In this document: one piece after another, positions 1-7,922 of the stretch
Position numbering within the stretch: position 1 is the first letter of the stretch
Layout: every line of letters begins with the position of its first letter
Assembly (NCBI RefSeq): GCF_025950235.1
Contig: NZ_JAPDDT010000006.1
Span: forward strand, 1-64,000
Length of the DNA stretch: 64,000 bases
Source: Luteolibacter arcticus
GTDB taxonomy: Bacteria; Verrucomicrobiota; Verrucomicrobiia; Verrucomicrobiales; Akkermansiaceae
Reading direction: 5' to 3'
Position numbers and translations under genes: made by a program
The notes under the pieces: model-generated
Databases searched by the model: none
What the model saw: the letters and a program-made list of their open reading frames with translations, nothing else
Told to the model about the DNA's origin: nothing

Positions 1-114
1 GTGCCGCGGACGGCTGGGGATTCCGGCGATGGGATTCAAAGTGCACGTCGTCCCGGTTTTCAGCCGGACTCGCTGCAGACTCGCTGCAAATAGACGGGCC
101 TTTCCCTAGGTTCA

Positions 115-358
115 GTCCGGCTAAAGCCCAATACCTTTAAGGATTGGAAGAAAGCATGACCGCGGATTACGCGGATATCGCTGATAATAAGAGATGTGAT
201 AGATGGCAGGCAAGATGCCTCCAAGCTCCCGGCATCGCTCTCGGTGCTACTTTCTCCATCCGTGCTATCCGCGCAATCTGCGGTAAATCAATCCAACTTG
301 ATCCTCGGTTCCCTCTCCGTGCGGCCAATCCTTAAAGGCATTGGGCTGAAGCCGGGAC
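115..358. repeat. 244-bp imperfect palindrome (MITE-like intergenic element)
   Basis: Outer arms at 115-147 and 325-358 are inverted copies with about 29 of 33 positions matching. Inner arms at 159-180 and 264-284 are also inverted copies, about 18 of 21 matching (core words CGCGGATTACGCGGAT and ATCCGCGCAATCTGCGG). The whole block can therefore fold into a long hairpin. No plausible gene lies in it. The 'CGCGGATTACGCGGAT' wording resembles dispersed intergenic repeats I recall from other bacterial genomes, but that is memory, not a search result. A non-autonomous mobile element or a folded RNA are both possible. Confidence 0.75.
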
Positions 359-517
359 TACCTACACTTTGGGGGGGCCTATTCTTAGTTGGTGAGCCGT
401 GCCGTTGGAAGGCGGTGCGTGGAGGCAAATCGTTGCACCTTGCCGGCTCCACCCGCACCGCGCCGGAAGGACGAAGTCCATCCGCTACGGGAGAGGGCCT
501 TCCGGATCACCGGGAGC

Positions 518-620
518 GCGGAATTCATTCCGCTTCGACGGTCCGGCGAACCGACCGTCCAAGCCCGACCGTCCAAGCCCGACCGTCCAAGCCCGACCGT
601 CCAAGCGGGATGAATCCCGC
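518..620. repeat. 16-nt palindromes flanking a 14-bp tandem repeat
   Basis: Two 16-nt palindromes, GCGGAATTCATTCCGC (518-533) and GCGGGATGAATCCCGC (605-620), bracket three exact copies of the 14-mer AAGCCCGACCGTCC (561-602). A partial copy precedes them at 551-560. The second palindrome and the bases after it resemble 21100-21123, so this is a dispersed motif. The block lies just past the stop codon of the minus-strand gene ending at 637 and could act at its 3' end, but there is no U-tract. The rest of 359-636 shows no convincing gene. Confidence 0.7.
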
Positions 621-636
621 GGTCCCAGCGGGGCGG

Positions 637-1296
637 TTAGGCTTGGGGCAAGGTTTCTAACAAGGCCTTCTTGAGCTGGTCCCAGCGAATCGGCTTTCCG
701 TCCAGGAAACTGGAGCGGGCGACGACGACGTTGATGCTGCCGAAGCCCAGTTTGAATTGGTCGCGGAGGTAGCGGGAGAGGCCGGAGCCATCGTCTATGC
801 GGGAGTTCACAGAGAGTTCCGGGACGGCCGACTGGAGGCGGGTTCGCCAGCGTTGGACGAAACCTGTTTCGATTTCCCGTTCGCCGGCGTGGAGAAACTC
901 GACCGCTGGCATGCCGGGGCGGTCTTCGGTGCGCAGCGTCAGGTGAATTGCGAGACCGCTGCGGCGCTGTTCCTCGACGATGCGCTGCTTCAGCAGGTTG
1001 AGGTGAGCACGGTGGTGCCGCTCGTCGAGTTTTAGCCTTTGATCCTCGGTGAGGGTTTTGGAGAACCGGCTGAAGCGCTCGGGATCCTCCGGGTGACAGG
1101 AGAAATCGATGAGCAGGCGGGTGATGTCGCCGTGGGCAAGCAGGGTCCGCAATTTCGTGGCGAATGCCTGGGCCAGATTAAGCGAACCCGGTGACCAGCC
1201 CTCCATGGAGCTGACCACCTCTTCGTTCCCGCGGAACAGTTCCTTGTGCCACTCTGGGACGGCGCTGGTTGCGGGTTCGCAGGAAAGGACAAACAT
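637..1296 (-). CDS. N-formylglutamate amidohydrolase-like protein, active site degenerate
   Basis: 219 aa from the ATG at 1296. The reading frame stays open further upstream, but that part overlaps the Omp85 gene and looks like its shadow. The fold signature follows the FGase family: a start of the type 'VLSCE', then GWSPGSLNLAQAF, then TRLLIDF, then an ERHHRAHLNLL helix. The residues expected to bind metal and do catalysis are changed. The family 'CEH' is CEP, 'DLNRS' is DFSCH, and 'SVHSFTP' is TLRTEDRP. It may be a pseudoenzyme or may have a new activity. It lies 46 bp downstream of the Omp85 gene on the same strand and may be co-transcribed. Family assignment is from motif memory. Confidence 0.7.
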   Translation of the reverse strand: MFVLSCEPATSAVPEWHKELFRGNEEVVSSMEGWSPGSLNLAQAFATKLRTLLAHGDITRLLIDFSCHPEDPERFSRFSKTLTEDQRLKLDERHHRAHLNLLKQRIVEEQRRSGLAIHLTLRTEDRPGMPAVEFLHAGEREIETGFVQRWRTRLQSAVPELSVNSRIDDGSGLSRYLRDQFKLGFGSINVVVARSSFLDGKPIRWDQLKKALLETLPQA

Positions 1297-1342
1297 GGCG
1301 GAGTAAAACCGGAAATGACGACGCTTGTCGAACCACCAGCGC

Positions 1343-3373
1343 TCAAAACGCCACGCCGATGGCGAAATGCCAGACGCCCGATGGCTCGTTCTCGTCCTTG
1401 GTGAGGTTGTGTCCGTATTCAAGCCGGATCGGGCCCACCGGTAGATCGATCCTGATGCCGAGGCCGACGGCGAGTTCCGGCGAGCTGAAGTTGAAGCCTT
1501 CGTCGAAAGCGGACATATTTCCCGCATCGACGAAGCCGACTCCTTTCATCGGGCCGAACAGGACATGGACATACTCGGCATTCGTGATCCAGTAGGCCTC
1601 ACCGCCGAGCGGGTCATTGGTGACGGAGCGCGGGCCGAGCTCGTTGTAGCGGAAGGAGCGGACGGAATCCGCGCCGCCGGTGAAGAGCCGCAGGTCGATG
1701 GGGAACTCGCTTATGCCCGAGGAGGGGAACAGCATGGCAGCACGTGCGCCCAGGTTCACCTGGCCCTTCTTGCCGACCGGGATGTAGCCGGCACCGGACA
1801 GATCGAAGCGGGTGTAGTTGGACGAGATGTCACCGGCGATCAAGCCGGCTTCTAACAGGGCATTGAGATGATAGCCCTTGCCGGGGGTGACGGGGTCATC
1901 GCGGCGGTCGTAGGTGACATCGGCGCGGACATAGTGGTGGCCGTAGTCGGTTTCGCCGAGCTGTGTATTCGGGATGTCGCTGCTTTCCGTGCTCACGATC
2001 GATGAGCCGAAGATGATGCTGGCATCGACGTTCTCGAAGTCATCGCGTGAGAACTCCGCGGACACGCCGGTCTCGAATTTGTCGTAGCCTTCCAGCGAGC
2101 GCGTCACCGAGAAGAGCCGCATGCCGAGGTAGGTGTCGGTGTCGAACAGCCACGGATCGGAAAGCCGGATGTCGCCTAACAGGCCGCGCGAGCTCACCTC
2201 GACACCGGTGCTGAAGTTCCAAAGCCGCCCGAGGAAGTTCCGGTCGTGGTACTTCAAACCGAGGATGCCGCCTTCGTAGCTGCCGAAGCCGCCATAGACG
2301 GAGGCACCGCGCGCCTTGCCTTCGACCACTTGCAACGTGGCATCGAGCATGCCGCCGGGATCGGTGGCATTCTCCACGCGGACGGAAGAGAACGCCCCGG
2401 TGGCGAGGATCTTCTTGAGGCGCTTGTCGAATTCCTCGGCATCGAACCACTCGCCGCGGAGATCCTCGAAGCGCTTGGTGATGCGCTCGGTCTTGGTTTT
2501 CTCCGCGCCGGCAACGATCACATCGCCCAAGCGCTGGCGGACGCCGAACTTGATGATGAACCGCGGCGTGAGCGTGCCATCGCCGAGGATGCGGTTCATC
2601 TTGAAGGTCTCCAGCGGGTAGCCGGTGGAGCGGAAAATGCTCTCGATCTCGCTGCGCAGCGTGGTGAGGAGGTCGGTATTCGCCACCTTGCCGACGTGGG
2701 GTGCGGCCTTCGCCTGCAGGCGTGGCATCAAGTCCGCGGGCGCGCCATCGAAACGGGGCGCACCGAGATGATGGAGCGGCCCGGGATCAATGCGGATGAT
2801 GAATGCAATCTCACCCCCGGTCTCGCCGCGCTTTTGCACCACCGCCTTGGCCTTCCAGTAGCCGCGAGATCTGAAGTCGGCTTCTAACAACGACAGGCCT
2901 TCCGCGACATCGGCCTCGCGGAAGGGTGGTTCCTGGCCGGGGCGCAGCACGCGTTCCTGACCGGGGAGCTTGAAGAGCTTCGACAGCCGTTCCTGGTCCT
3001 CCTTCTCTAAACCGGGGATGGCGACGGAGCCGATCTTGACCCGCGGGCCTTCGTTCACGACCAGCCGGATGGCGTTGCCGGAAATGACGGGCTTCACGTC
3101 GGGCGTCTGGAAGCCCTGCCGCTTCATCAGGTTCTCTAACAGGAAGGCCGCGTCCGACGCCCGCGAGGTGGATGGTGGCTTGGCCTTGATGAGTTCCAAG
3201 CGGTCGCCGAGCAGGTCCAGCGCCTCGCTTTCGCTCATGGAACCGAGGCCCTCGATGCGGATGTCTGCGGCGGGAGACACAAGACTTGAAGACGCAAGAC
3301 ACAAGACCGGAAGAAAGAGCCGGAAGCTCTTCCTCTTGCGTCTTGGGTCTTCCAGTCTGCTGTCTTCTCTCAT
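1343..3373 (-). CDS. Omp85-family outer-membrane protein (TamA/BamA-like)
   Basis: 676 aa. A predicted signal peptide (about residues 1-35, ending VSPA) is followed by POTRA-type modules to about residue 340, for example VKIGSVAIPGLEKED and RLGDVIVAGAEKT. A C-terminal 16-strand-type barrel contains the Omp85 motif 'GGADSVRSFRYNE' and ends in Phe, as outer-membrane proteins do. Family role: insertion or translocation of proteins or lipids at the outer membrane. The ATG overlaps the tamB stop as ATGA (3370-3373), so the two are probably translationally coupled and form a TAM-like pair. The first 35 codons (with AGA, CTT, TCT and AGT) are unlike the rest and coincide with a hairpin repeat at 3275-3365. 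Confidence 0.88.
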   Translation of the reverse strand: MREDSRLEDPRRKRKSFRLFLPVLCLASSSLVSPAADIRIEGLGSMSESEALDLLGDRLELIKAKPPSTSRASDAAFLLENLMKRQGFQTPDVKPVISGNAIRLVVNEGPRVKIGSVAIPGLEKEDQERLSKLFKLPGQERVLRPGQEPPFREADVAEGLSLLEADFRSRGYWKAKAVVQKRGETGGEIAFIIRIDPGPLHHLGAPRFDGAPADLMPRLQAKAAPHVGKVANTDLLTTLRSEIESIFRSTGYPLETFKMNRILGDGTLTPRFIIKFGVRQRLGDVIVAGAEKTKTERITKRFEDLRGEWFDAEEFDKRLKKILATGAFSSVRVENATDPGGMLDATLQVVEGKARGASVYGGFGSYEGGILGLKYHDRNFLGRLWNFSTGVEVSSRGLLGDIRLSDPWLFDTDTYLGMRLFSVTRSLEGYDKFETGVSAEFSRDDFENVDASIIFGSSIVSTESSDIPNTQLGETDYGHHYVRADVTYDRRDDPVTPGKGYHLNALLEAGLIAGDISSNYTRFDLSGAGYIPVGKKGQVNLGARAAMLFPSSGISEFPIDLRLFTGGADSVRSFRYNELGPRSVTNDPLGGEAYWITNAEYVHVLFGPMKGVGFVDAGNMSAFDEGFNFSSPELAVGLGIRIDLPVGPIRLEYGHNLTKDENEPSGVWHFAIGVAF
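3275..3365. repeat. Hairpin-forming repeat inside the Omp85 signal-peptide region
   Basis: The left arm (3275-3313, built of ACAAGAC / TTGAAGAC / GCAAGAC words) and the right arm (3329-3365, CTTGCGTCTTGGGTCTTCC) are inverted copies with about 30 of 37 positions matching. The design, short quasi-repeated words with an inverted partner, matches the intergenic elements at 115-358, 14107-14190 and 19206-19326. This one, however, lies within a reading frame and encodes nearly the whole signal peptide of the Omp85 protein. Confidence 0.75.
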
Positions 3374-6300
3374 TTGAAACGAAGGACGAAGGCACCGAGG
3401 ACGCGGGTATTGCTTTGCTTGTCCACGGAGCCGCTGACGAAGATCTTTTCGGTGACTTCGATGGTGGCCGAGTTGAGGCGCTTGCCGGTGAGCGGGTCAT
3501 CCTCGCCGATGCGGACATCGACGCGGTTGAGCACTTCCAGCACCTTGGCGACTTGCTCGGCGTAGGGGAGGCGGCCTTTCCTCCATTCTTCCAGGATGAG
3601 CTGGGCGGCCTTCATGGTTGCGGCCTGGCCGTCCTCGAGGCCATCGGAGGTGGTGCCGGTGGCGAGCAGGGTCATGATCTCGCTCTCCGGCAGCGGCGGA
3701 TCGGAGGTCAGCGCGGTCTTAGGGGCATTGACCGGGCCGTAGAAGAAGACATTCACCTCGTAGCGGCCGATGTTAGACGTGCCCCGGATGTTCAGCTCGG
3801 GGTTGAGTCCGCCGGCGGGCGTGAAGGTGGCGGCGCCGTTGTCCACCTTGAGGGTGCTGAAAGGGAGCTTGGCCTCGACCTCACTAAGAATGGCGGTTCC
3901 CTGGGGCTGGATATTGGCGAGCGTGCCACCGAAGCGGACGTTGGCGGTGGCTGTTCCCTTGGCGAGATTGCCGCGGATCAGCAGCGGGTCGCGGGTGCGG
4001 ACCAGCACATCGAGCGTCCAGTTCGCGAAGGGTGCGGGAAGCTCGGCCGCCTTCTCATCGGGATCGATCGAGGGCAGGCTCGGCCGCGAGGGAGCGGTGA
4101 AGGGGACCCTCACCGGCAGGATTTCGAAGTCCCGGTAAAAGAGGCTGTCCACGATATCCACCGTGCCGGAAATGCCGGCCTGTTGGAGATCGCCGCGCAA
4201 GGTCAGGTTCGCATCGGCGCGCACGATCATCGATTCGTCGCGCTTGAGCGGCAGCGCGGTGCCTCGCAGGTTGAGGTCGAAGGTCGGCTTCGCGGCATCG
4301 GCGAGGCCGACGTTGCCCACACCTGTGAGAGTGCCGCCCGCGGCTTCGAGCGATAGCGTCTGGAGGCGGACGTCCTTGCCTTCGAGACGGATCAGCGCAT
4401 TGGCATTGGTCACCGGCGGGGCGGGGGAATCCTTCAAGGAAAATTCGCCTTTCGAGAGGCGGAGCTCCCCGCCGAAGTCTGGCTTGCCGATGGTGCCGCT
4501 GGCCGTGAACTGGCCTTCCAAGGTGCCGGCGAGTTTCTCGGCATTCGGGACGAATTTCGAGAAGGTCGCGAGGTCGAGCCGCGGGATGTTGGCTCGGGCT
4601 TCCAGCTTCTCATTGAGCACGGAGTCGGGATTCTCGGCCCACTCGCCGGGCTTGAAGGCGGTCTTGCCAGTGATGACGACAGGCTGGTACCCGGCCGGCT
4701 TGATCTGGCCGTTGAGGGCAAGCGTGCCATCGGCTCCATCGAGCGTGACCGCGGCATCGGTGACGGGCACGTCCGGTTGGTCGGGCACGCTCACGCCCTT
4801 GAGATCCAGATCCAGATCGACCTTTGGCGCGGCGGGCGTGCCGGCGACGACGAGCCGGACCCGGCCGCTGCCCCCGGCGAGCGGCGACTTCTTCTCCGGC
4901 AGCCATGCGGCGAGGCGGGTGTGATCGATCCACTCGGATTCGAGGAAGACATTCAGCGGGATCTCCTGCTTGAGGAAATCCTTCGCGGTCTTCATCTCCT
5001 TCGGCACCGGGATCTCCGCCTGGCCGCCGACGAGCCGGGTTTCGCCGTCCTTCCATTCGATGCGCGGAATCTTCAGGACCTGATTGGCGAAGCTGGCGCT
5101 GGCATTGATAGTCTGGCCTTCGGTGATGGCGGTGAGCTGTTCGAGCACGACTTCCTGTGGCCAATTGTAGTTGCCCTTGGTGCGGAGGATCAGCGGCGGG
5201 GTGTCCTTGCGCACCCATTCGAAGGAGGTGATATCGAAGGTGCCGCGGTGAGGCTGCGGGCCGAATTCGCCACCGCCTTGCCAAGTTCCGCTGGCATTCA
5301 TGCCGGTGGGCAAGGTCACGCCGAAGGTCGCGGTCCATGCTGCGACGCGTTCGGGGCGGAAGCCTTCGAGCACGAAGGAGCCATCGTAGCGCTTAGCGGT
5401 TAGATCGAGGGCAAAGGTTCCGCGATGCCCCTCGCTGCTCATCGTGCCAGCGATTTTGCCATCAGGCGGCGTCCACTTCGCTTCACCGGCGAAGGAAGCT
5501 GCGACATCTTTCTCGGGAGAAAGCAGCCACTTCGCGGCGAGGGAGCGAAGACCGCTAGATGCGGAATCAATCGTGGCTTCGAGATTGAGCGACGACGCGG
5601 GCAGGGGAGGTGCCTCTTTCGGGGCGACGGAGTATTTCTCCTTCAGCACGGCGAACAGCGGCGTGACTTGCGGGAGGCTGGCCTTGGCGGTGGCTTCGAA
5701 GTCGGTCCACTGGCCGGCGGCGAGGTCGCGCCAGCGCAGCGAGGCATTGCCGGTGAGAGATGAGTCGAGCGCGGCGAGCGACCACTTCAGCGTGCCCTCG
5801 CTGCCGGTCTTGGTGACGTCGAGCGCGAGAGTCTCCGCCTTCCAATCCTCATATTGCATCCCGCCGATCTCGGCAGTGGCGGTCGCCTGCCACTGATCCG
5901 GGGTGAGGTCCAGGCCCTGGGCGGCGATCTCCAGCTTGCGGACGGTGGCCCCGGCGGGGATCTCGAGCGCGAAATTCTTCATGGCCTCCTGCACCACCAG
6001 TGGCTCGCCTTCCAGCTTCACGGTGGCCGAGGAGCGGTCGCTGGCGAGGATGATCCGCGAATCTTCCACCTGAATGAGAGCGGACGCCACGAGCTTGCCG
6101 CTGGCGGGAAATTCCACGCGGACATCGCGAATGCCCATCCGTGGGGTCACGTCGAAGCGATCGAGCAGAATCCGATCTTCCTGCCACACGATCTTGGACT
6201 CCTGCGCGGCGAAGGCATAGCCGGCCCCGATGGCGATCTCGCCGAACGCGAGGCCAAATTCCTCGCTGCCCGGTAGGTGGGAAAAGTTGCTGGAATCGAG

Positions 6301-6813
6301 GACCGCCACGTTTTCCTCGCCGCGCACCACTTGGATTCGCAGGCCCGCCGCGCTCAGGTCGAGCGGCAGGATGATCGAGCGGACCTTCTTGACGGTGGCG
6401 GAAAGGTCCTGGGCCTTTTCCTCCTTCGGCTTGCCCCGGGAGGGCAGGGGATCGGCCGCGAGGTCGAGCACCAGATCGAGCTTGTCCACGGCGAGGCCGT
6501 CGAGATTGCCCCGGAAGATCTTGCTCCACTGATAGCGCGGATCGACGGAGCCGATCTCCAGCTTCCGGATCGGGCCGCCGCTGACGGACAGCTTCTCGAC
6601 CTTGATCCCGCCGAGCAGGGTGCCCTTGAGCTCGAAGTCCGCCGTTAGACCGCTGCCCTCCAAGGCCTTCTGCGCGGCGATTTCCCCGAGCCAACGCCAG
6701 CCGGGACCATTCAGCCAGGCCAGGCCGACGAGAAAAAGGACCAGCGCGGTCAGCCGCTTGCGTCCGCGGCGGCGCTTCTTCTTTTCTGGCGGGGATTCTC
6801 CGTCGGTACTCAT
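3370..6813 (-). CDS. tamB: TamB-like translocation/assembly module protein (DUF490)
   Basis: 1147 aa from the ATG at 6813; an in-frame TTG lies 9 nt upstream. A basic stretch (KKKRRRGRKR) precedes a single membrane anchor (LTALVLFLVGLAWLNG). A long AsmA/TamB-type beta-rich body follows, and a C-terminal DUF490 region ends in 'KIFVSGSVDKQSNTRVLGAF'. Family role: a periplasm-spanning beta-taco or groove protein working with an Omp85 partner in outer-membrane biogenesis or lipid transport. The partner gene follows immediately with an ATGA overlap, which supports the assignment. Length is close to that of known TamB proteins (about 1250 aa). Confidence 0.88.
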   Translation of the reverse strand: MSTDGESPPEKKKRRRGRKRLTALVLFLVGLAWLNGPGWRWLGEIAAQKALEGSGLTADFELKGTLLGGIKVEKLSVSGGPIRKLEIGSVDPRYQWSKIFRGNLDGLAVDKLDLVLDLAADPLPSRGKPKEEKAQDLSATVKKVRSIILPLDLSAAGLRIQVVRGEENVAVLDSSNFSHLPGSEEFGLAFGEIAIGAGYAFAAQESKIVWQEDRILLDRFDVTPRMGIRDVRVEFPASGKLVASALIQVEDSRIILASDRSSATVKLEGEPLVVQEAMKNFALEIPAGATVRKLEIAAQGLDLTPDQWQATATAEIGGMQYEDWKAETLALDVTKTGSEGTLKWSLAALDSSLTGNASLRWRDLAAGQWTDFEATAKASLPQVTPLFAVLKEKYSVAPKEAPPLPASSLNLEATIDSASSGLRSLAAKWLLSPEKDVAASFAGEAKWTPPDGKIAGTMSSEGHRGTFALDLTAKRYDGSFVLEGFRPERVAAWTATFGVTLPTGMNASGTWQGGGEFGPQPHRGTFDITSFEWVRKDTPPLILRTKGNYNWPQEVVLEQLTAITEGQTINASASFANQVLKIPRIEWKDGETRLVGGQAEIPVPKEMKTAKDFLKQEIPLNVFLESEWIDHTRLAAWLPEKKSPLAGGSGRVRLVVAGTPAAPKVDLDLDLKGVSVPDQPDVPVTDAAVTLDGADGTLALNGQIKPAGYQPVVITGKTAFKPGEWAENPDSVLNEKLEARANIPRLDLATFSKFVPNAEKLAGTLEGQFTASGTIGKPDFGGELRLSKGEFSLKDSPAPPVTNANALIRLEGKDVRLQTLSLEAAGGTLTGVGNVGLADAAKPTFDLNLRGTALPLKRDESMIVRADANLTLRGDLQQAGISGTVDIVDSLFYRDFEILPVRVPFTAPSRPSLPSIDPDEKAAELPAPFANWTLDVLVRTRDPLLIRGNLAKGTATANVRFGGTLANIQPQGTAILSEVEAKLPFSTLKVDNGAATFTPAGGLNPELNIRGTSNIGRYEVNVFFYGPVNAPKTALTSDPPLPESEIMTLLATGTTSDGLEDGQAATMKAAQLILEEWRKGRLPYAEQVAKVLEVLNRVDVRIGEDDPLTGKRLNSATIEVTEKIFVSGSVDKQSNTRVLGAFVLRFK

Positions 6814-6908
6814 CGGAAGCAAGGCGGCGCATGATTCATGGCGCTGCCCGGACGTGTGGTCAACGAAAGCTCTTTCCGCACGTCATTTCTTCATCTCACA
6901 GTCGAGGC

Positions 6909-7724
6909 ATGCCTGAGTCGCCTCGTTCCGACCGCCGCGAGCGGTGGCGGGAAATCATCTTCGAAGCGGAAACCCCGGCCGGGAGGCGCTTCGACATCGC
7001 CCTGCTGTGGCTGATCGGCCTGAGCGTGGTCTGCGTGATGCTGGAAAGCGTGCCCGCGGTCCGCCGGGATTACGCGGAGCCTCTGTTGGCGGCCGAGTGG
7101 GCGTTCACGATTCTGTTCACCGCCGAATACATCCTGCGGCTGTGCGTGGTCCGCCACCCGCTGCGCTATGCGCGGAGTTTCTACGGCATCATCGACCTGC
7201 TGTCGGTGCTGCCGACCTACCTGATGATGTTCTTCCCCGGGACGCAGGCATTGCTGGTGATCCGGGTGCTCAGAATGCTGCGGATGTTCCGGGTTTTCAA
7301 GATGGTCCGGCACGTGAACGGGGCGGAGATGCTGGTGCGGGCGCTTTACGGGGCGCGGGCGAAAATCACGGTGTTCTTCTCCTTCATGCTGGCGATCTCG
7401 CTGGTCTCCGGGACCCTCATGTACCTCATCGAGGGGCCGCAGGGTGGTTTCAGCAGCATCCCGACGGGCGTCTACTGGGCGGTGGTGACCATCACCACGC
7501 TGGGCTTTGGCGACATCACCCCGGTCACGCCGCTGGGCCGCCTTTTGACCTCCGTGCTGGCGCTGACCGGCTACGCGGTGATCGCGGTGCCGACCGGGAT
7601 CCTGACCTCGGAGCTTTCGAAGCTCGAGGGCGACGACACTTCCGACGCCTGCCCCTCCTGTGGGGTCCACGGGCACCTGCCGGACGCGCGGTTTTGCCGC
7701 CGTTGCGGGGCTCCGATGAGCTGA
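6909..7724 (+). CDS. Voltage-gated-like potassium channel with C-terminal zinc ribbon
   Basis: 271 aa from the ATG at 6909, preceded by GAGG. Six membrane segments fit S1-S6. The S4-like helix RVLRMLRMFRVFKMVRH (about 119-135) has regularly spaced Arg/Lys. The pore helix and selectivity filter read TITTLGFGD (194-202), the bacterial variant of TVGYGD. After S6 a short tail carries CPSC...CRRC (Cys 248, 251, 263, 266), a zinc-ribbon that is unusual on a Kv-type channel. The gene is transcribed divergently from tamB across about 95 bp. Role: K+ conductance across the inner membrane; the gating stimulus is unknown. Confidence 0.88.
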   Translation: MPESPRSDRRERWREIIFEAETPAGRRFDIALLWLIGLSVVCVMLESVPAVRRDYAEPLLAAEWAFTILFTAEYILRLCVVRHPLRYARSFYGIIDLLSVLPTYLMMFFPGTQALLVIRVLRMLRMFRVFKMVRHVNGAEMLVRALYGARAKITVFFSFMLAISLVSGTLMYLIEGPQGGFSSIPTGVYWAVVTITTLGFGDITPVTPLGRLLTSVLALTGYAVIAVPTGILTSELSKLEGDDTSDACPSCGVHGHLPDARFCRRCGAPMS

Positions 7725-7922
7725 AATTCCAAGGATCTGCGCCTGATTCCCGCCCGCCGCCGCCACATCGTCAATACGGCGTGCTTACCCCCGGCGGATT
7801 CCTCCGGCAATGTTCCGGCGGCAGGTTGACAAAGCGGGAGAGGCTTGACCAGTGTGTCACCGCCGGGTCGTGCCACACGCCCCGCGTTTCTTTCATTCGA
7901 TTTCCAAAAGGCCCGAAAACCC

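Noticed and set aside
561..602. CRISPR-like tandem repeat
   Set aside because: The 14-bp copies are contiguous with no spacers, so it is a simple tandem repeat.
2246..6648. Long plus-strand open frames opposite the Omp85 and tamB genes
   Set aside because: Their composition (His/Asp/Arg-rich, no family signature) is typical of antisense frames in GC-rich genes with strong third-position bias.
7826..7854. TTGACA as a possible -35 box before the first GspE gene
   Set aside because: No acceptable -10 hexamer 16-18 nt downstream, so a promoter cannot be supported.
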